Source: Maricaulis sp047308265
GTDB lineage: Bacteria > Pseudomonadota > Alphaproteobacteria > Caulobacterales > Maricaulaceae
Direction: 5' to 3'
NCBI RefSeq assembly: GCF_047308265.1
Contig: NZ_JBKQWY010000005.1
Span: 62,001-126,000, forward strand
Length of the DNA stretch: 64,000 nt
The notes under the pieces were generated by a model, which saw only the letters and a program-made list of their open reading frames with translations, made no database searches and had not been told where the DNA came from. Of the stretch, positions 26,596 to 35,472 are shown one piece after another (position 1 is the stretch's first letter; every line of letters begins with the position of its first letter). The position numbers and the translations under genes were made by a program.

Positions 26596-27555
26596 TCAGT
26601 AGCGCGTGCCGACCACGTCCACCTGATCCAGCTCGTCGGCCAGTTCCGCAACCAGATCGCCCAGATCCAGGGCTTCTGCGGCGATATTCTGTTCGAGATA
26701 GGCGATCCGCTTGGTGCCCGGAATCGCGGCAATATCCTCACCTCGCGAGATGACCCAGGCCAGGGCAATCTGGGCCGGCGTCACTCCCCGTGCATTTGCA
26801 ACGGTTTTGACTCGATCCACAATCCGCGCATTGGCCGCCAGGGCCTCGTCTGTGAAACGCGGATTATCGAGTCGCCAATCGCCCTCGTCCAGATCATCGC
26901 GTGAGGCGATCCGACCCGTCAGGAAACCCCGCCCCAGCGGGCTGTAGGCCACAAAACCGATCCCCAAACGGCGCACTGTGGGCAGGATTTCGGCCTCGAC
27001 CTCCCGCGACCACAGGGAGTATTCCGTCTGCAGGGCGGAGATTGGATGCACGCCATGCGCACGCTCGATGATGTCCGGCGTGGCTTCGGACAGGCCGAGA
27101 TAGCGCACCTTGCCCGCCTCAACCAGCTCCGCCATCGCACCGACCGTATCCTCGATCGGCACATCGGGATCGACCCGGTGCTGGTAGTAGAGATCGATAT
27201 GATCGGTCCCCAGACGTTTGAGGGAGGCATCACATGCCGCCTTCACATAGTCCGGACGACCATTAATGCCGCGCCAGGACGCATCGGCCTGGCGCTCGAT
27301 CCCGAACTTGGTCGCCAGAACGACCTGCTCACGGCGCCCCTTCAGGGCCTTACCCAATAATTCCTCGTTGGTGAACGGCCCATACATGTCGGCCGTGTCC
27401 CAGAAATTACAGCCCAGTTCCAGGGCCCGGTCGAGCACAGCGAGGCTGGATGCCTCATCCGTATCGCCGTAGAATTCGGACATGCCCATACACCCCAGCC
27501 CAACGGCGGGAACACTCAGGCCCTGCTGGCCCAGTTTGACGCTCCGCATTGTCAT
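26596..27555 (-). CDS. Aldo/keto reductase
   Basis: A 319-residue (beta/alpha)8 aldo-keto reductase. The catalytic set is visible: Asp and Tyr in FWDTADMYGP, Lys in LATKFGIER and His in LYYQHRVD. The opening SVPAVGLGCMGMSEFYG is typical of the AKR subgroup that reduces small aldehydes and ketones with NADPH. Start ATG 27555 follows AAAGGAGC. It lies 41 nt after an SDR on the same strand and a LysR regulator is divergent, so the two reductases likely form one LysR-controlled operon. Confidence 0.93.
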   Translation of the reverse strand: MTMRSVKLGQQGLSVPAVGLGCMGMSEFYGDTDEASSLAVLDRALELGCNFWDTADMYGPFTNEELLGKALKGRREQVVLATKFGIERQADASWRGINGRPDYVKAACDASLKRLGTDHIDLYYQHRVDPDVPIEDTVGAMAELVEAGKVRYLGLSEATPDIIERAHGVHPISALQTEYSLWSREVEAEILPTVRRLGIGFVAYSPLGRGFLTGRIASRDDLDEGDWRLDNPRFTDEALAANARIVDRVKTVANARGVTPAQIALAWVISRGEDIAAIPGTKRIAYLEQNIAAEALDLGDLVAELADELDQVDVVGTRY

Positions 27556-27580
27556 GCTTTGCTCCTTTGACGATGAAACG

Positions 27581-27608
27581 GATCAGATGAGACGGATCAG
27601 ATGAGACG
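27581..27608. repeat. 14-bp tandem duplication
   Basis: GATCAGATGAGACG is repeated head to tail at 27581-27594 and 27595-27608. The second copy contains the stop codon of the upstream SDR; the first lies just after it, so the duplication is outside the protein. Confidence 0.9.
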
Positions 27609-28322
27609 GTGGCCACCATCGACGACCAGGGAAATGCCGCTGACAAATCCGTTATCAATCAGGAAGGCGACAGCCTTGGCAATATCGTCCGCGGTGCCCA
27701 CACGGCCGACCGGCAGAACACTGGCAAAATCACTCATGGCGGCCGCGGCGGCCTCTTCACCCATGATACCGCCCCAGACCGGAGTTTCGATCACGCCGGG
27801 CACAATCGTATTGACGCGCATCGGCGCCAATTCCATGCCCCAGACCCGGCCGGCCGCTTCGCTGGCCGCGCCGACGGAGGCAAAAATACTACCGCCCGGC
27901 AGCGGTTTCTGCGTCACCGTGCCGGAGAACAGTGTGATCGAGCCAGTCTTGGACATCTGCTTGATGCCATAATACACGCAATAGAGCTGTCCGAACTGTT
28001 TGGTGGTGACGAGATCCCGCGCCGCCTCAAAATCCATCTCCTGGATCGGAGCAAACATGCCTGTCGCAGCCGGTGTCACCAGGTGATCAAACGGCCCCAC
28101 AGCCTGGAAGAAGGCCTCGATGGACGCCGGGTCCTTGAGGTCCATCACATATCCGCTCGCATCGCCGTCCAGTCCGGCAAGGGCGAAGTCCAGCTTCTCC
28201 TGGCTACGGGCCGAGACGATGACCCGGGCCCCCTGGCGCAGCAGACGCTGAGCCGTCGCCTGGGCGATGCCGCCCGTAATTCCTGTGATGACGACGGTTT
28301 GTCCCTGAAGAGTATTGGTCAT
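27597..28322 (-). CDS. Short-chain dehydrogenase/reductase
   Basis: A 241-residue SDR: TGITGGIAQATAQRL near residue 13 as cofactor site, LVTPAATG in the core (replacing the usual NNAG), and VVDGGHRLI at the end. The catalytic YxxxK motif is not obvious: the expected place reads SIFASVGAASEAAG, so the tyrosine seems to be replaced. That would mark a divergent SDR with altered chemistry; this needs alignment. It is divergent from a LysR regulator and upstream of an aldo/keto reductase. Confidence 0.85.
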   Translation of the reverse strand: MTNTLQGQTVVITGITGGIAQATAQRLLRQGARVIVSARSQEKLDFALAGLDGDASGYVMDLKDPASIEAFFQAVGPFDHLVTPAATGMFAPIQEMDFEAARDLVTTKQFGQLYCVYYGIKQMSKTGSITLFSGTVTQKPLPGGSIFASVGAASEAAGRVWGMELAPMRVNTIVPGVIETPVWGGIMGEEAAAAAMSDFASVLPVGRVGTADDIAKAVAFLIDNGFVSGISLVVDGGHRLI

Positions 28323-28409
28323 TTCGCGCTCCTTTATGAATTGACCTGAGCGCTGCGGCAGGTAGGAAGAACCGAAACATTCACCAATGGAATAGATGGA
28401 AGTTCGAAC

Positions 28410-29336
28410 ATGACAGATCGGAATACCGATCGACTGAGCCTGCTACTGACCTTCAAGGCTATTCTCCAGGAGGGAACGCTGGTCGCCGCCGCCCGGTCAA
28501 GAAACCTGACCCAGTCCGCCATCAGCAAGCATCTCGCCAAGCTGCGCGACTGGTTGCGCGACCCGCTCTTCGTGCGCACGGCGGAGGGCATGCAGCCCAC
28601 GCGCAAGGCCCTGTCGATGGTGGAGACGGTGGAGACGATCCTGCAGGGCACGGACCGCCTGGTGTGTCACGCCCCGTTCGACCCGGCGGCACTACGCGGC
28701 AATGCGGTGATCGCCACGACATCGGAAATCCGCAAACGCCTGCTCAAGGAATTGCTTCCCCGTCTGTCCCGCGAGGCTCCGGACCTGCGTCTCAGCCTGA
28801 TTTCGCTGGAAACAGATTACTCCCACCAGCGACTGGCAGCCGGTCAGGTCCAGCTGGTATTAAGTGTGAACTGGCATGCCCCCGACACGCTGATGCAGCG
28901 CAAGCTCTATACAGACCAGTTCGTGTGCGTGATGCGGAAGAGCTATGCCGAGGAAATGGGCCCCCTGACACCGCAAAGCTATGCGGCCTCACGGCATGTC
29001 TTGGTTGCACCGCTCGGCCTGCCGCGCAGCCAGATCGACGACACGCTTGAACGCGATGGCCTGTCCCGACATATCCGGTTGAGCGTGCCCGATTTTCACG
29101 ACATCAAACCCTGTCTGATCGAACATGGCGACATCATCACCCTGCCCAGCCATGTCGCGCATGACCTGCTGGTGGACGACGCCCTGATCGCCCGAACCCC
29201 ACCCATCGTGACGCCGGAGATCGACTATTTTATGTTTTGGCATCGCAGTTTTGGACAAGACCAGACAAACCTGTGGCTTCGCGAGATCCTGTCGGAGCTG
29301 TTCCAGTCAGAGCCCTGGTATCTACCGAGTTCATGA
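28410..29336 (+). CDS. LysR-family transcriptional regulator
   Basis: A 308-residue LysR regulator with the N-terminal winged HTH (about residues 8-65: TFKAILQEGTLVAAARSRNL, then TQSAISKHLAKLR) and a periplasmic-binding-protein-like effector domain. Full length. It is divergent from the SDR/AKR operon across 87 nt, the classic arrangement for a LysR activator of that operon. No clear T-N11-A box could be picked with confidence. Ligand unknown. Confidence 0.9.
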   Translation: MTDRNTDRLSLLLTFKAILQEGTLVAAARSRNLTQSAISKHLAKLRDWLRDPLFVRTAEGMQPTRKALSMVETVETILQGTDRLVCHAPFDPAALRGNAVIATTSEIRKRLLKELLPRLSREAPDLRLSLISLETDYSHQRLAAGQVQLVLSVNWHAPDTLMQRKLYTDQFVCVMRKSYAEEMGPLTPQSYAASRHVLVAPLGLPRSQIDDTLERDGLSRHIRLSVPDFHDIKPCLIEHGDIITLPSHVAHDLLVDDALIARTPPIVTPEIDYFMFWHRSFGQDQTNLWLREILSELFQSEPWYLPSS

Positions 29337-29425
29337 AGTCTCTGCGGGAAGCTTCAAATTCTACAGACCGTGTTTAACCCATCTCAATTTGAGCGTGCTT
29401 TCCTGTTCATCGAGGGAGGCCCGTC

Positions 29426-29977
29426 ATGGCAAAAGCTGTTTTTCACAAACACCAGCGCGTCTTTGTCCGTCCCGTCGGCACCTGGGCGCTGATCGAACAC
29501 GTCAAGCCGCAATGGGTGAAGGATGTCGAGGAACCGGTCCGCATCTTTTATGATTGCGGCCTCGGACGCGATTTCACCACCGATGAACTGGCAAGCGAAC
29601 AAAGCGACGCGCCCCAAACGGGCAGCTGGCGCCTGTTGCGCGCACGCAATAAATGGCAATCCGCCGAAGAATGCGCCCGCCATCCCTTCCCCGGCACATT
29701 CCCGGTCGTGGTGACCGACAAGATGGACTGGGGCGGATGGCGCGTGCCGGCCGCCGAGTATGATCGCGATCCCGACCGGATCGAGGCCCAGGCCCGCCTG
29801 ATGACCCAGGCCCCGCAATTGCTGGATGTCGTTCGCAATCTGATCGCCCAGACCGAGGGCGATGCGGACCTTCCCGCCCCCCTGGCCGAACTCAGCGCCC
29901 GGGCGCGCGATATCCTGCGTGTCGTCGACACGCGCCCCCAACCCGGCAAGGCCGTGCCTCAAAGTAAGGCAGCGTGA
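29426..29977 (+). CDS. Conserved hypothetical protein upstream of EAL gene
   Basis: A 183-residue soluble protein with no recognised domain. The first 100 residues are rich in Trp, Phe and Pro (FVRPVGTWALIEHVKPQW, then GSWRLLRARNKWQ); the rest is a helical segment (QAPQLLDVVRNLIAQTEGD). GGGAGG precedes ATG 29426. The EAL protein gene begins 71 nt later on the same strand, suggesting one signalling operon. Confidence 0.78.
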   Translation: MAKAVFHKHQRVFVRPVGTWALIEHVKPQWVKDVEEPVRIFYDCGLGRDFTTDELASEQSDAPQTGSWRLLRARNKWQSAEECARHPFPGTFPVVVTDKMDWGGWRVPAAEYDRDPDRIEAQARLMTQAPQLLDVVRNLIAQTEGDADLPAPLAELSARARDILRVVDTRPQPGKAVPQSKAA

Positions 29978-30048
29978 TCGAGAGTTTAAGAGCGTCCTAA
30001 CGAATTTGATCGAAAACTGCGGATACGACTTCATTTGCCGGATCCGCA

Positions 30049-31617
30049 ATGTCTCTGATTGAACAAAGAAACCGCTTCCTGTCCTTTGCATTTGCTGCAT
30101 CGGATATACTTGTGGAGACGGACCTCGACGGTGTCTCTCTTTATGCGGCGGGTGCGGCAGGCATTCTAGGGGAACCCAGCCTGGATGCCTGTCAGGCCAA
30201 CTTCATCGATCGTCTGGACCACACCTCCCGCCCCATCGTGCGTGCGCTGCTGCGTCGTGCCCAGGCCAATCGCCGGATCGGTCCCGCCCGGGTCACCACC
30301 CAGGGGCGTGAGGCCACGCTGAGCGGCTGGATGCTGGACGCGAACGAAGGGCGGATTCGCTGGACTTTGAGCTTCGATGCCCTCGATGCCCCGGACGAGC
30401 TGGAACCGGAACGGTTCGAGGTGTCTGCAGCGGATGCCCTCAAGGCGTCGCGCGAGCAGGGTCTGGACATGCGCATGTCCGTCCTGCGGCTCAAGGGCGC
30501 AGAAGGCCTGTCAAAACGGGTCGGTCAGGCCGCGGCGAGCCGCCTCTATACGGCCATCCAGGGTCTGGCTCTGGAAATGGTGGGGGATCACGGTGTCGCG
30601 CGTCAGGTGGAAAGCCTGCGATACGCGCTGATCCACACCAAGCGCGCTGATACGGACGGGCTGGTCCGGCAGGTCAAGGACGTGCTGGCCGCAGAGGGCA
30701 TCGACGGCGTCACACCGGAAATCGAGACCGTGCGGGATGCACCGGATCTGGAACCGGGTCTGACGGTTCAGGCTTTCCTCCATGCCGTCAACACAGCCGC
30801 CGAAGACAATGGCAATCTGGACATACAGAGCCTGCAAAGCGTCGCCGAATCCATGATGGCGGAAACCACGCGTCGCATGGCCGAACTGCGCACCACGATC
30901 GCCGGGCGGGTGATGGAACCCTACGCCCAGCCGGTTGTCGATCTGACCACTCGCGAGGTCCACCATTACGAACTCCTGCTGCGACTGCCGGGCGGTACAC
31001 CGCTGCAGGACGATGTGGGTTTTGCCGAAAGCACTGGTCTGATCTACGAAATCGACATGTCGATGACCGAGATCGCCATCTCCTTCCTGCGCGAGGATTT
31101 CGATCGCCCGTCCCTGGCCGTGAACCTGTCGGGAAAAAGCCTGTGCAATTCGGCCTTTGGCAAGCGATTCCTCGCCCTGTTGGCCGATGCAAAAATCGAC
31201 CGTTCGCGGCTGTGTTTCGAGATCACGGAAACCGCGAACATCACCGCGACCCGCACCGCCAACACCATCATCCAGCGCATTCGGGAGCGCGGCCACGCCG
31301 TCTGTCTTGATGATTTTGGTGCCGGATCTGCCGGCTTCCACTATCTGCGTGATTTCGAGGTCGACCAGGTGAAGATTGACGGTCACTACATCCGCGAAAT
31401 GAGCAATTCCCAACGTGAACGCGTCATTCTCCAGCATATGATCGGCATGTGTTCGGATCTGGGGGCGGAGACTGTCGCCGAGATGATCGAGACCGAGGAC
31501 CAGGCCCGCCTACTCAAGGGCATGAATGTCACTTATGGACAGGGTTATCTGTTCGGTCGCCCGCAACCCCTCAAGGATCTGGCCAAACCCGGCGCAAATG
31601 CCGGCCGGGCCGCTTAG
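30049..31617 (+). CDS. EAL-domain cyclic-di-GMP phosphodiesterase
   Basis: A 522-residue cytosolic protein. Residues about 10-120 look like a PAS-type sensor, about 125-245 like a degenerate GGDEF-fold or linker without a GGDEF motif, and about 285-510 are an EAL domain. The key residues are present: Glu in YELLLRL (E308), Asn in VNLSGKS, Glu in FEITETAN, DDFGAG near residue 421, Lys in VKIDG, Glu in VAEMIETED and Gln in YGQGYLFG. It should therefore hydrolyse c-di-GMP to pGpG. No transmembrane helix. The receiver gene follows 11 nt later. Confidence 0.9.
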   Translation: MSLIEQRNRFLSFAFAASDILVETDLDGVSLYAAGAAGILGEPSLDACQANFIDRLDHTSRPIVRALLRRAQANRRIGPARVTTQGREATLSGWMLDANEGRIRWTLSFDALDAPDELEPERFEVSAADALKASREQGLDMRMSVLRLKGAEGLSKRVGQAAASRLYTAIQGLALEMVGDHGVARQVESLRYALIHTKRADTDGLVRQVKDVLAAEGIDGVTPEIETVRDAPDLEPGLTVQAFLHAVNTAAEDNGNLDIQSLQSVAESMMAETTRRMAELRTTIAGRVMEPYAQPVVDLTTREVHHYELLLRLPGGTPLQDDVGFAESTGLIYEIDMSMTEIAISFLREDFDRPSLAVNLSGKSLCNSAFGKRFLALLADAKIDRSRLCFEITETANITATRTANTIIQRIRERGHAVCLDDFGAGSAGFHYLRDFEVDQVKIDGHYIREMSNSQRERVILQHMIGMCSDLGAETVAEMIETEDQARLLKGMNVTYGQGYLFGRPQPLKDLAKPGANAGRAA

Positions 31618-31628
31618 GAGGACAGATC

Positions 31629-32183
31629 ATGGCCGTTGATTTCAGCCGCGTCCGCGTCCTCATCGTCGACGATAATAACCATATGCTGACCCTGATTCGA
31701 ACCATCCTCCACGGGTTCGGAATCAAGCAAATCCTGGAAAGCCGAGATCCGGCCGATGCATTCGACATGGTGCGTTCAGACGCCGTCGACATCATCATCA
31801 CCGACTATCAGATGGAGATCCTGGATGGGCTCGATTTTGTCCGTCTGGTGCGCACGGCGGACGACAGTCCGAACCCGCTGATCCCGATCATCATGCTGAG
31901 CGCCTATTCCGAGCGCTCGCGTGTGGTTGCCGCGCGTGATGCGGGCGTGACGGAGTTTTGCTGCAAACCCATCACCGCGAAGGAAATGTTCTCCAAAATC
32001 GCGTCAGTGATCAATGAACCGCGCCCCTTTGTGCGGATCAAATCCTATTTTGGCCCGGACCGTCGGCGTCACGAGGATGAGGGGTATAAGGGGCCGGAGC
32101 GACGCAAAGGTCGCAAAAAAGACAATGAGGGTGAGGAAAACTCGAGCGACGGGGGCGAAACGCTCGATATATCCACGGATTAA
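31629..32183 (+). CDS. Stand-alone receiver-domain response regulator with basic-acidic tail
   Basis: A 184-residue protein. Residues 7-125 are a CheY-like receiver: acidic pair D14-D15, phospho-acceptor D59 in ITDYQMEI, Ser in MLSAYSE and Lys in CKPITAKE. The tail (about residues 135-184) has two repeats of the form FGPDRRRHED and KGPERRKGR, a feature of small alphaproteobacterial response regulators, and ends acidic. No output domain. ATG 31629 follows AGGAGG at 6 nt, better than the much longer upstream frame. It sits between the EAL gene and the PleC-like kinase, so kinase-receiver signalling feeding c-di-GMP control is plausible. Confidence 0.9.
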   Translation: MAVDFSRVRVLIVDDNNHMLTLIRTILHGFGIKQILESRDPADAFDMVRSDAVDIIITDYQMEILDGLDFVRLVRTADDSPNPLIPIIMLSAYSERSRVVAARDAGVTEFCCKPITAKEMFSKIASVINEPRPFVRIKSYFGPDRRRHEDEGYKGPERRKGRKKDNEGEENSSDGGETLDISTD

Positions 32184-32253
32184 TCCGCTCCTGCGGGGCT
32201 GGAACCAGCTTGTCTGGTCGACAGCCCAGCCGGGCACACCTTAACGTGACCAC

Positions 32254-34884
32254 ATGACTCGCACCGCCTCATCCAAGCGCCCGGACAGGGACAGCGCCAC
32301 GCCACGCCCCTCGCCACAACGCGAGACCGGCCAGACGGGAACCACCCGCAGAAAATCGACAGGCGCCCTGTGGATCGGCTTGATCATGGGCCTATTCACC
32401 CTGGCCTATGGCAGTGTCATCCTGGTCAAGCTCAACCAGGAACATCAGACCTTCATCCGTGAAGCGGAAAGCTCCCAGGCCCGCGCCTCGGCCTTCCTCG
32501 CCGAACGTGTGGTTGGCCGGTTGAGCGAAGTGCGCAATGGCCTGGCCTTTGCCGCCGCCGATCTCAGCGACGCCCCGATTGTCCAGCTCCCCCGTCTGGG
32601 TCAGGGCCGGGTTGACGCCCTGGCGCTCAATGAGCGCATCGACCAGATCGGACTGCTTCTGCCCGGACAGAGCCTGATGTCAGCGGGAACCGAGCGCGAA
32701 GGGCTGCGTGACATAGCGGGGCGGGCGCTGGACCAGTCCGGCGGGATGATCGCCGAGATCCGAGACGATGCGAGCGCTTTCCTGGTGGTTACACAGCCCG
32801 TACCCCTGCGCAATGGCACAGTCGGCGCGCTCGTCGCCCGCGTGCCAGCCTCATCCATCCTGCCGGAATGGGGCGAAAACCGCGTCGTAGCGCTGGCGGA
32901 TACGGACGGCCAGATGCTTGCCCTGCGCCCCTCCCTGCCCGGTGTTCGTCCCGGAGTACCGCTCGCCTCCCGCTTCGGACTGGAACGGGCTGACATCAAC
33001 CGGCTGGTCAGCGGCGGTGGCGGAGCCACATCCCAGGCGCGCCTGGGCGACGACCAGGTCACATTTGCTGTGGCGCCAATCGAGAATGCCGGGCTGAACG
33101 TCTATGCCCTGGGCGGAATGCGCATTGACCAGAATGCCTGGTATCGCACCCTCTCCTTCTATTTCCTTCTGTTCATTGCCCCGATCTTCGTGGCTGGCGG
33201 CCTCTGTGCCCTGGTCTTCATGCAGATGAAGCGCTTGCGCGATACCCGAGAACAGCTTGCTGATAGTGAGGAACGCTTCCGCTACGCGATTGAAGGCGCA
33301 CGCTGCGGCGTGTGGGACTGGGATCCCGAAAGCGAGAGCGTCTATATCACCGAGTCCCTAGCCCGCATGCTGGGACTTGAAAATGATATCCGCTGCACGA
33401 CCCAGCAATTCCTGTCCCTGCTCACCCGCGCTGATCGAGAGCGCATGCGCGCGGCCATGCGCGGGGCGCCGTCAGGGGGTGAGGTGGATCTGGAAGTGCT
33501 CGCTGCCAATGCTCCGGTCTGGATGCATATGCGCGGACGCCCGTGGGCTGGCCCGGACGGTGTCCAGTCCAAGCGCATTATCGGGGTCGCGATTGATGTG
33601 ACCGAGCGCAAGGGAGCCCAGGCCCGTGTCGCGGCCGCCGAGAACCGGCTGCGCGCCGCTCTGGAATCCATGACCGAGAGTTTTGTGCTGTGGGACAGTC
33701 GCAAACGCCTGATCCTGTGGAACCGCAAATTTCGCGATTTCTTCGATTTTGGCGAAGGCGCACTGAAATACGGCATGCCCTATGGCGATGTCGAAAAATC
33801 CGCCGCCCGGGCCATCGCCGCCGTGCATGGTGAAGCCGATGATGGCGCCTATGATATCGAACTCGCGGACGGACGCTGGCTGCACTATTCCGAACGCTCC
33901 ACCGCCGATGGCGGTCTGGTCAGTGTGGGCGCTGATATCACCGAACTCAAACAGTCTGAAGGTGCCCTGCGCGAAAACGACGCGAAACTTCGCAAGACCG
34001 TTGAGGACGTCAAGAAATCCCAGGCCCGCATTGCCGAACTCGCCCGTAAATACGAGAGCGAGAAAATCCGGGCCGAACAGGCCAACCGGTCCAAGTCGGA
34101 ATTCCTCGCCAACATGTCCCACGAATTGCGCACACCGCTGAACGCCATCAATGGCTTCTCGGAAATCATGTTGCGCGAAATGTTCGGTCCGCTCGGCGAT
34201 GAACGATATGTGGGCTATATGAAGGACATTCTGGGATCGGGTCAGCACCTGCTGGAATTGATCAATGATATCCTCGACATGTCCAAGATCGAGGCGGGAA
34301 AGATGCAGCTCCAGCACGAGCCGGTCGAACCGGCCGACATGGTGGAGCAATGCCTGCGCATTATTCGCGGCCGGGCCGACGAAAAACGCCTCGTCCTGCG
34401 CACCGATGTGACCGATCTGCCGGAAATGGAAGTCGATCCGCGGGCGTTCAAACAGGTGATGATCAACCTTCTGTCCAACGCCGTGAAGTTCACACCCGAA
34501 GAAGGCCGGATCAATATTCGCGGCTTCCTCTCGGGTTTTGGCATTGTCTTCCAGGTGTCTGACACGGGAATCGGCATCGCGAAGGAAGACCTGCCGCGTT
34601 TGGGACGTCCGTTTGAACAAATCGAAAGCCAGCATTCCAAGAGCTTCCAGGGATCCGGACTGGGGCTGGCCTTGTCCAAATCGCTGGTGGAATTGCACGG
34701 CGGCACGCTGACGATCGAGAGCCAGCTGGGTGAAGGCACCACGGTCAGTTTTGTTTTGCCGATCAGTCCGGATCAGCCTCTTGCCAAGTCGCAGGTCGCT
34801 GAATTTGCCAATATTGCCCTGGACGAGCTGGATGCGCCGGACGAGTTTGTCGACGGCGCCGAACCGGCTGCGATCGGGCAATAA
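32254..34884 (+). CDS. pleC: PleC-like membrane sensor histidine kinase with tandem PAS domains
   Basis: An 876-residue kinase: first TM about residues 38-58, a periplasmic sensor region of about 245 residues, second TM about 304-325, two PAS domains (about 345-450 and 465-570), a coiled coil and the HisKA domain with H623 in NMSHELRTPLNAI, then HATPase (NLLSNAVKFTPEEG, DTGIGI, GSGLGLALSK). The phosphotransfer helix (GFSEIMLREMFGPLGDERY, then YMKDILGSGQHLLELIND) and the whole layout resemble PleC of Caulobacter, the kinase/phosphatase that sets polar fate with DivJ, DivK and PleD. The assignment to PleC rather than DivJ rests on architecture and helix sequence; orthology needs a tree. Confidence 0.72.
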   Translation: MTRTASSKRPDRDSATPRPSPQRETGQTGTTRRKSTGALWIGLIMGLFTLAYGSVILVKLNQEHQTFIREAESSQARASAFLAERVVGRLSEVRNGLAFAAADLSDAPIVQLPRLGQGRVDALALNERIDQIGLLLPGQSLMSAGTEREGLRDIAGRALDQSGGMIAEIRDDASAFLVVTQPVPLRNGTVGALVARVPASSILPEWGENRVVALADTDGQMLALRPSLPGVRPGVPLASRFGLERADINRLVSGGGGATSQARLGDDQVTFAVAPIENAGLNVYALGGMRIDQNAWYRTLSFYFLLFIAPIFVAGGLCALVFMQMKRLRDTREQLADSEERFRYAIEGARCGVWDWDPESESVYITESLARMLGLENDIRCTTQQFLSLLTRADRERMRAAMRGAPSGGEVDLEVLAANAPVWMHMRGRPWAGPDGVQSKRIIGVAIDVTERKGAQARVAAAENRLRAALESMTESFVLWDSRKRLILWNRKFRDFFDFGEGALKYGMPYGDVEKSAARAIAAVHGEADDGAYDIELADGRWLHYSERSTADGGLVSVGADITELKQSEGALRENDAKLRKTVEDVKKSQARIAELARKYESEKIRAEQANRSKSEFLANMSHELRTPLNAINGFSEIMLREMFGPLGDERYVGYMKDILGSGQHLLELINDILDMSKIEAGKMQLQHEPVEPADMVEQCLRIIRGRADEKRLVLRTDVTDLPEMEVDPRAFKQVMINLLSNAVKFTPEEGRINIRGFLSGFGIVFQVSDTGIGIAKEDLPRLGRPFEQIESQHSKSFQGSGLGLALSKSLVELHGGTLTIESQLGEGTTVSFVLPISPDQPLAKSQVAEFANIALDELDAPDEFVDGAEPAAIGQ

Positions 34885-34904
34885 GTAGCCCCAACGACCG
34901 CTCA

Positions 34905-34928
34905 GCGGGCTCTGGCCATTGAGCCCGC
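34905..34928. terminator. Possible terminator hairpin between convergent genes
   Basis: GCGGGCTC (34905-34912) and GAGCCCGC (34921-34928) form an 8-bp stem with an 8-nt loop between the kinase gene and the convergent sigma-factor operon. No T-run follows on either side, so function is uncertain. Confidence 0.4.
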
Positions 34929-34947
34929 CTCACTCGCTCTGACGGGT

Positions 34948-35472
34948 TTAATCACGTCCTGGCCCGTCGCGACGATGAGGAGGCGGTCCCCGGCGATCGC
35001 GAAAATGCGGAGGACCGTCGGGAAGCGGGCGGCCAGCCGCCTCAAGCACGTCCGCTCGGGTTTCCGCATCCAGACCGTCGAGCACGTCCAGAAGCCCAGC
35101 CTCGACACGACGTTCGCGCTCCGCTCGCACATCGCGAAGTTCGCCAAGCGCTGCCGCCACCCGGTCAGCATCAAAAGGCTCGGCGCGCAGGGCCTCTGAC
35201 ACGGACTGGCGGGCCGCCATCATGCGGTCCATCAGTTCGCGGTTTTCCGGCAGGTTCTCGCGCAGGCGACGAATGGCCCGGCGTCGCTCGGCCTCGGGCA
35301 GGGCCTGGACAAACCGGCGCAGATCGAAACCGCCGCCGCCCCCATCGACACCGCGCATGCGCACGTGACGGGGACCGTCATCGGTGGCACGATTGATCAG
35401 ATAGCCCCCCAAAATGCCATTCACCAGAATGGACACCATCAGGGCGATGATCCAGGGCCAGGCTTTTGTCAC
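34948..35472 (-). CDS. Periplasmic heavy-metal-sensor-like protein (CnrX/CpxP type)
   Basis: A 174-residue protein with one N-terminal membrane anchor (about residues 5-25), a Gly-rich linker, and a long helical periplasmic domain (VQALPEAERRRAIRRLREN, then ELMDRMMAARQSVSEALRAE) with an extended Pro/Arg/His-rich tail (PPHFRDRRGPPPHRRD). The helical-hairpin domain is that of the Zn-resistance/CnrX/CpxP group, which sense metal or misfolding stress. The ATG overlaps the stop of the anti-sigma gene (ATGA), so it belongs to the sigma-factor operon, likely as a sensor of its signal. Confidence 0.8.
   Translation of the reverse strand: MTKAWPWIIALMVSILVNGILGGYLINRATDDGPRHVRMRGVDGGGGGFDLRRFVQALPEAERRRAIRRLRENLPENRELMDRMMAARQSVSEALRAEPFDADRVAAALGELRDVRAERERRVEAGLLDVLDGLDAETRADVLEAAGRPLPDGPPHFRDRRGPPPHRRDGPGRD

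Noticed and set aside
33472..34881. Minus-strand open frame (469 codons) over the PleC-like kinase
   Set aside because: Antisense shadow of a clear histidine kinase.
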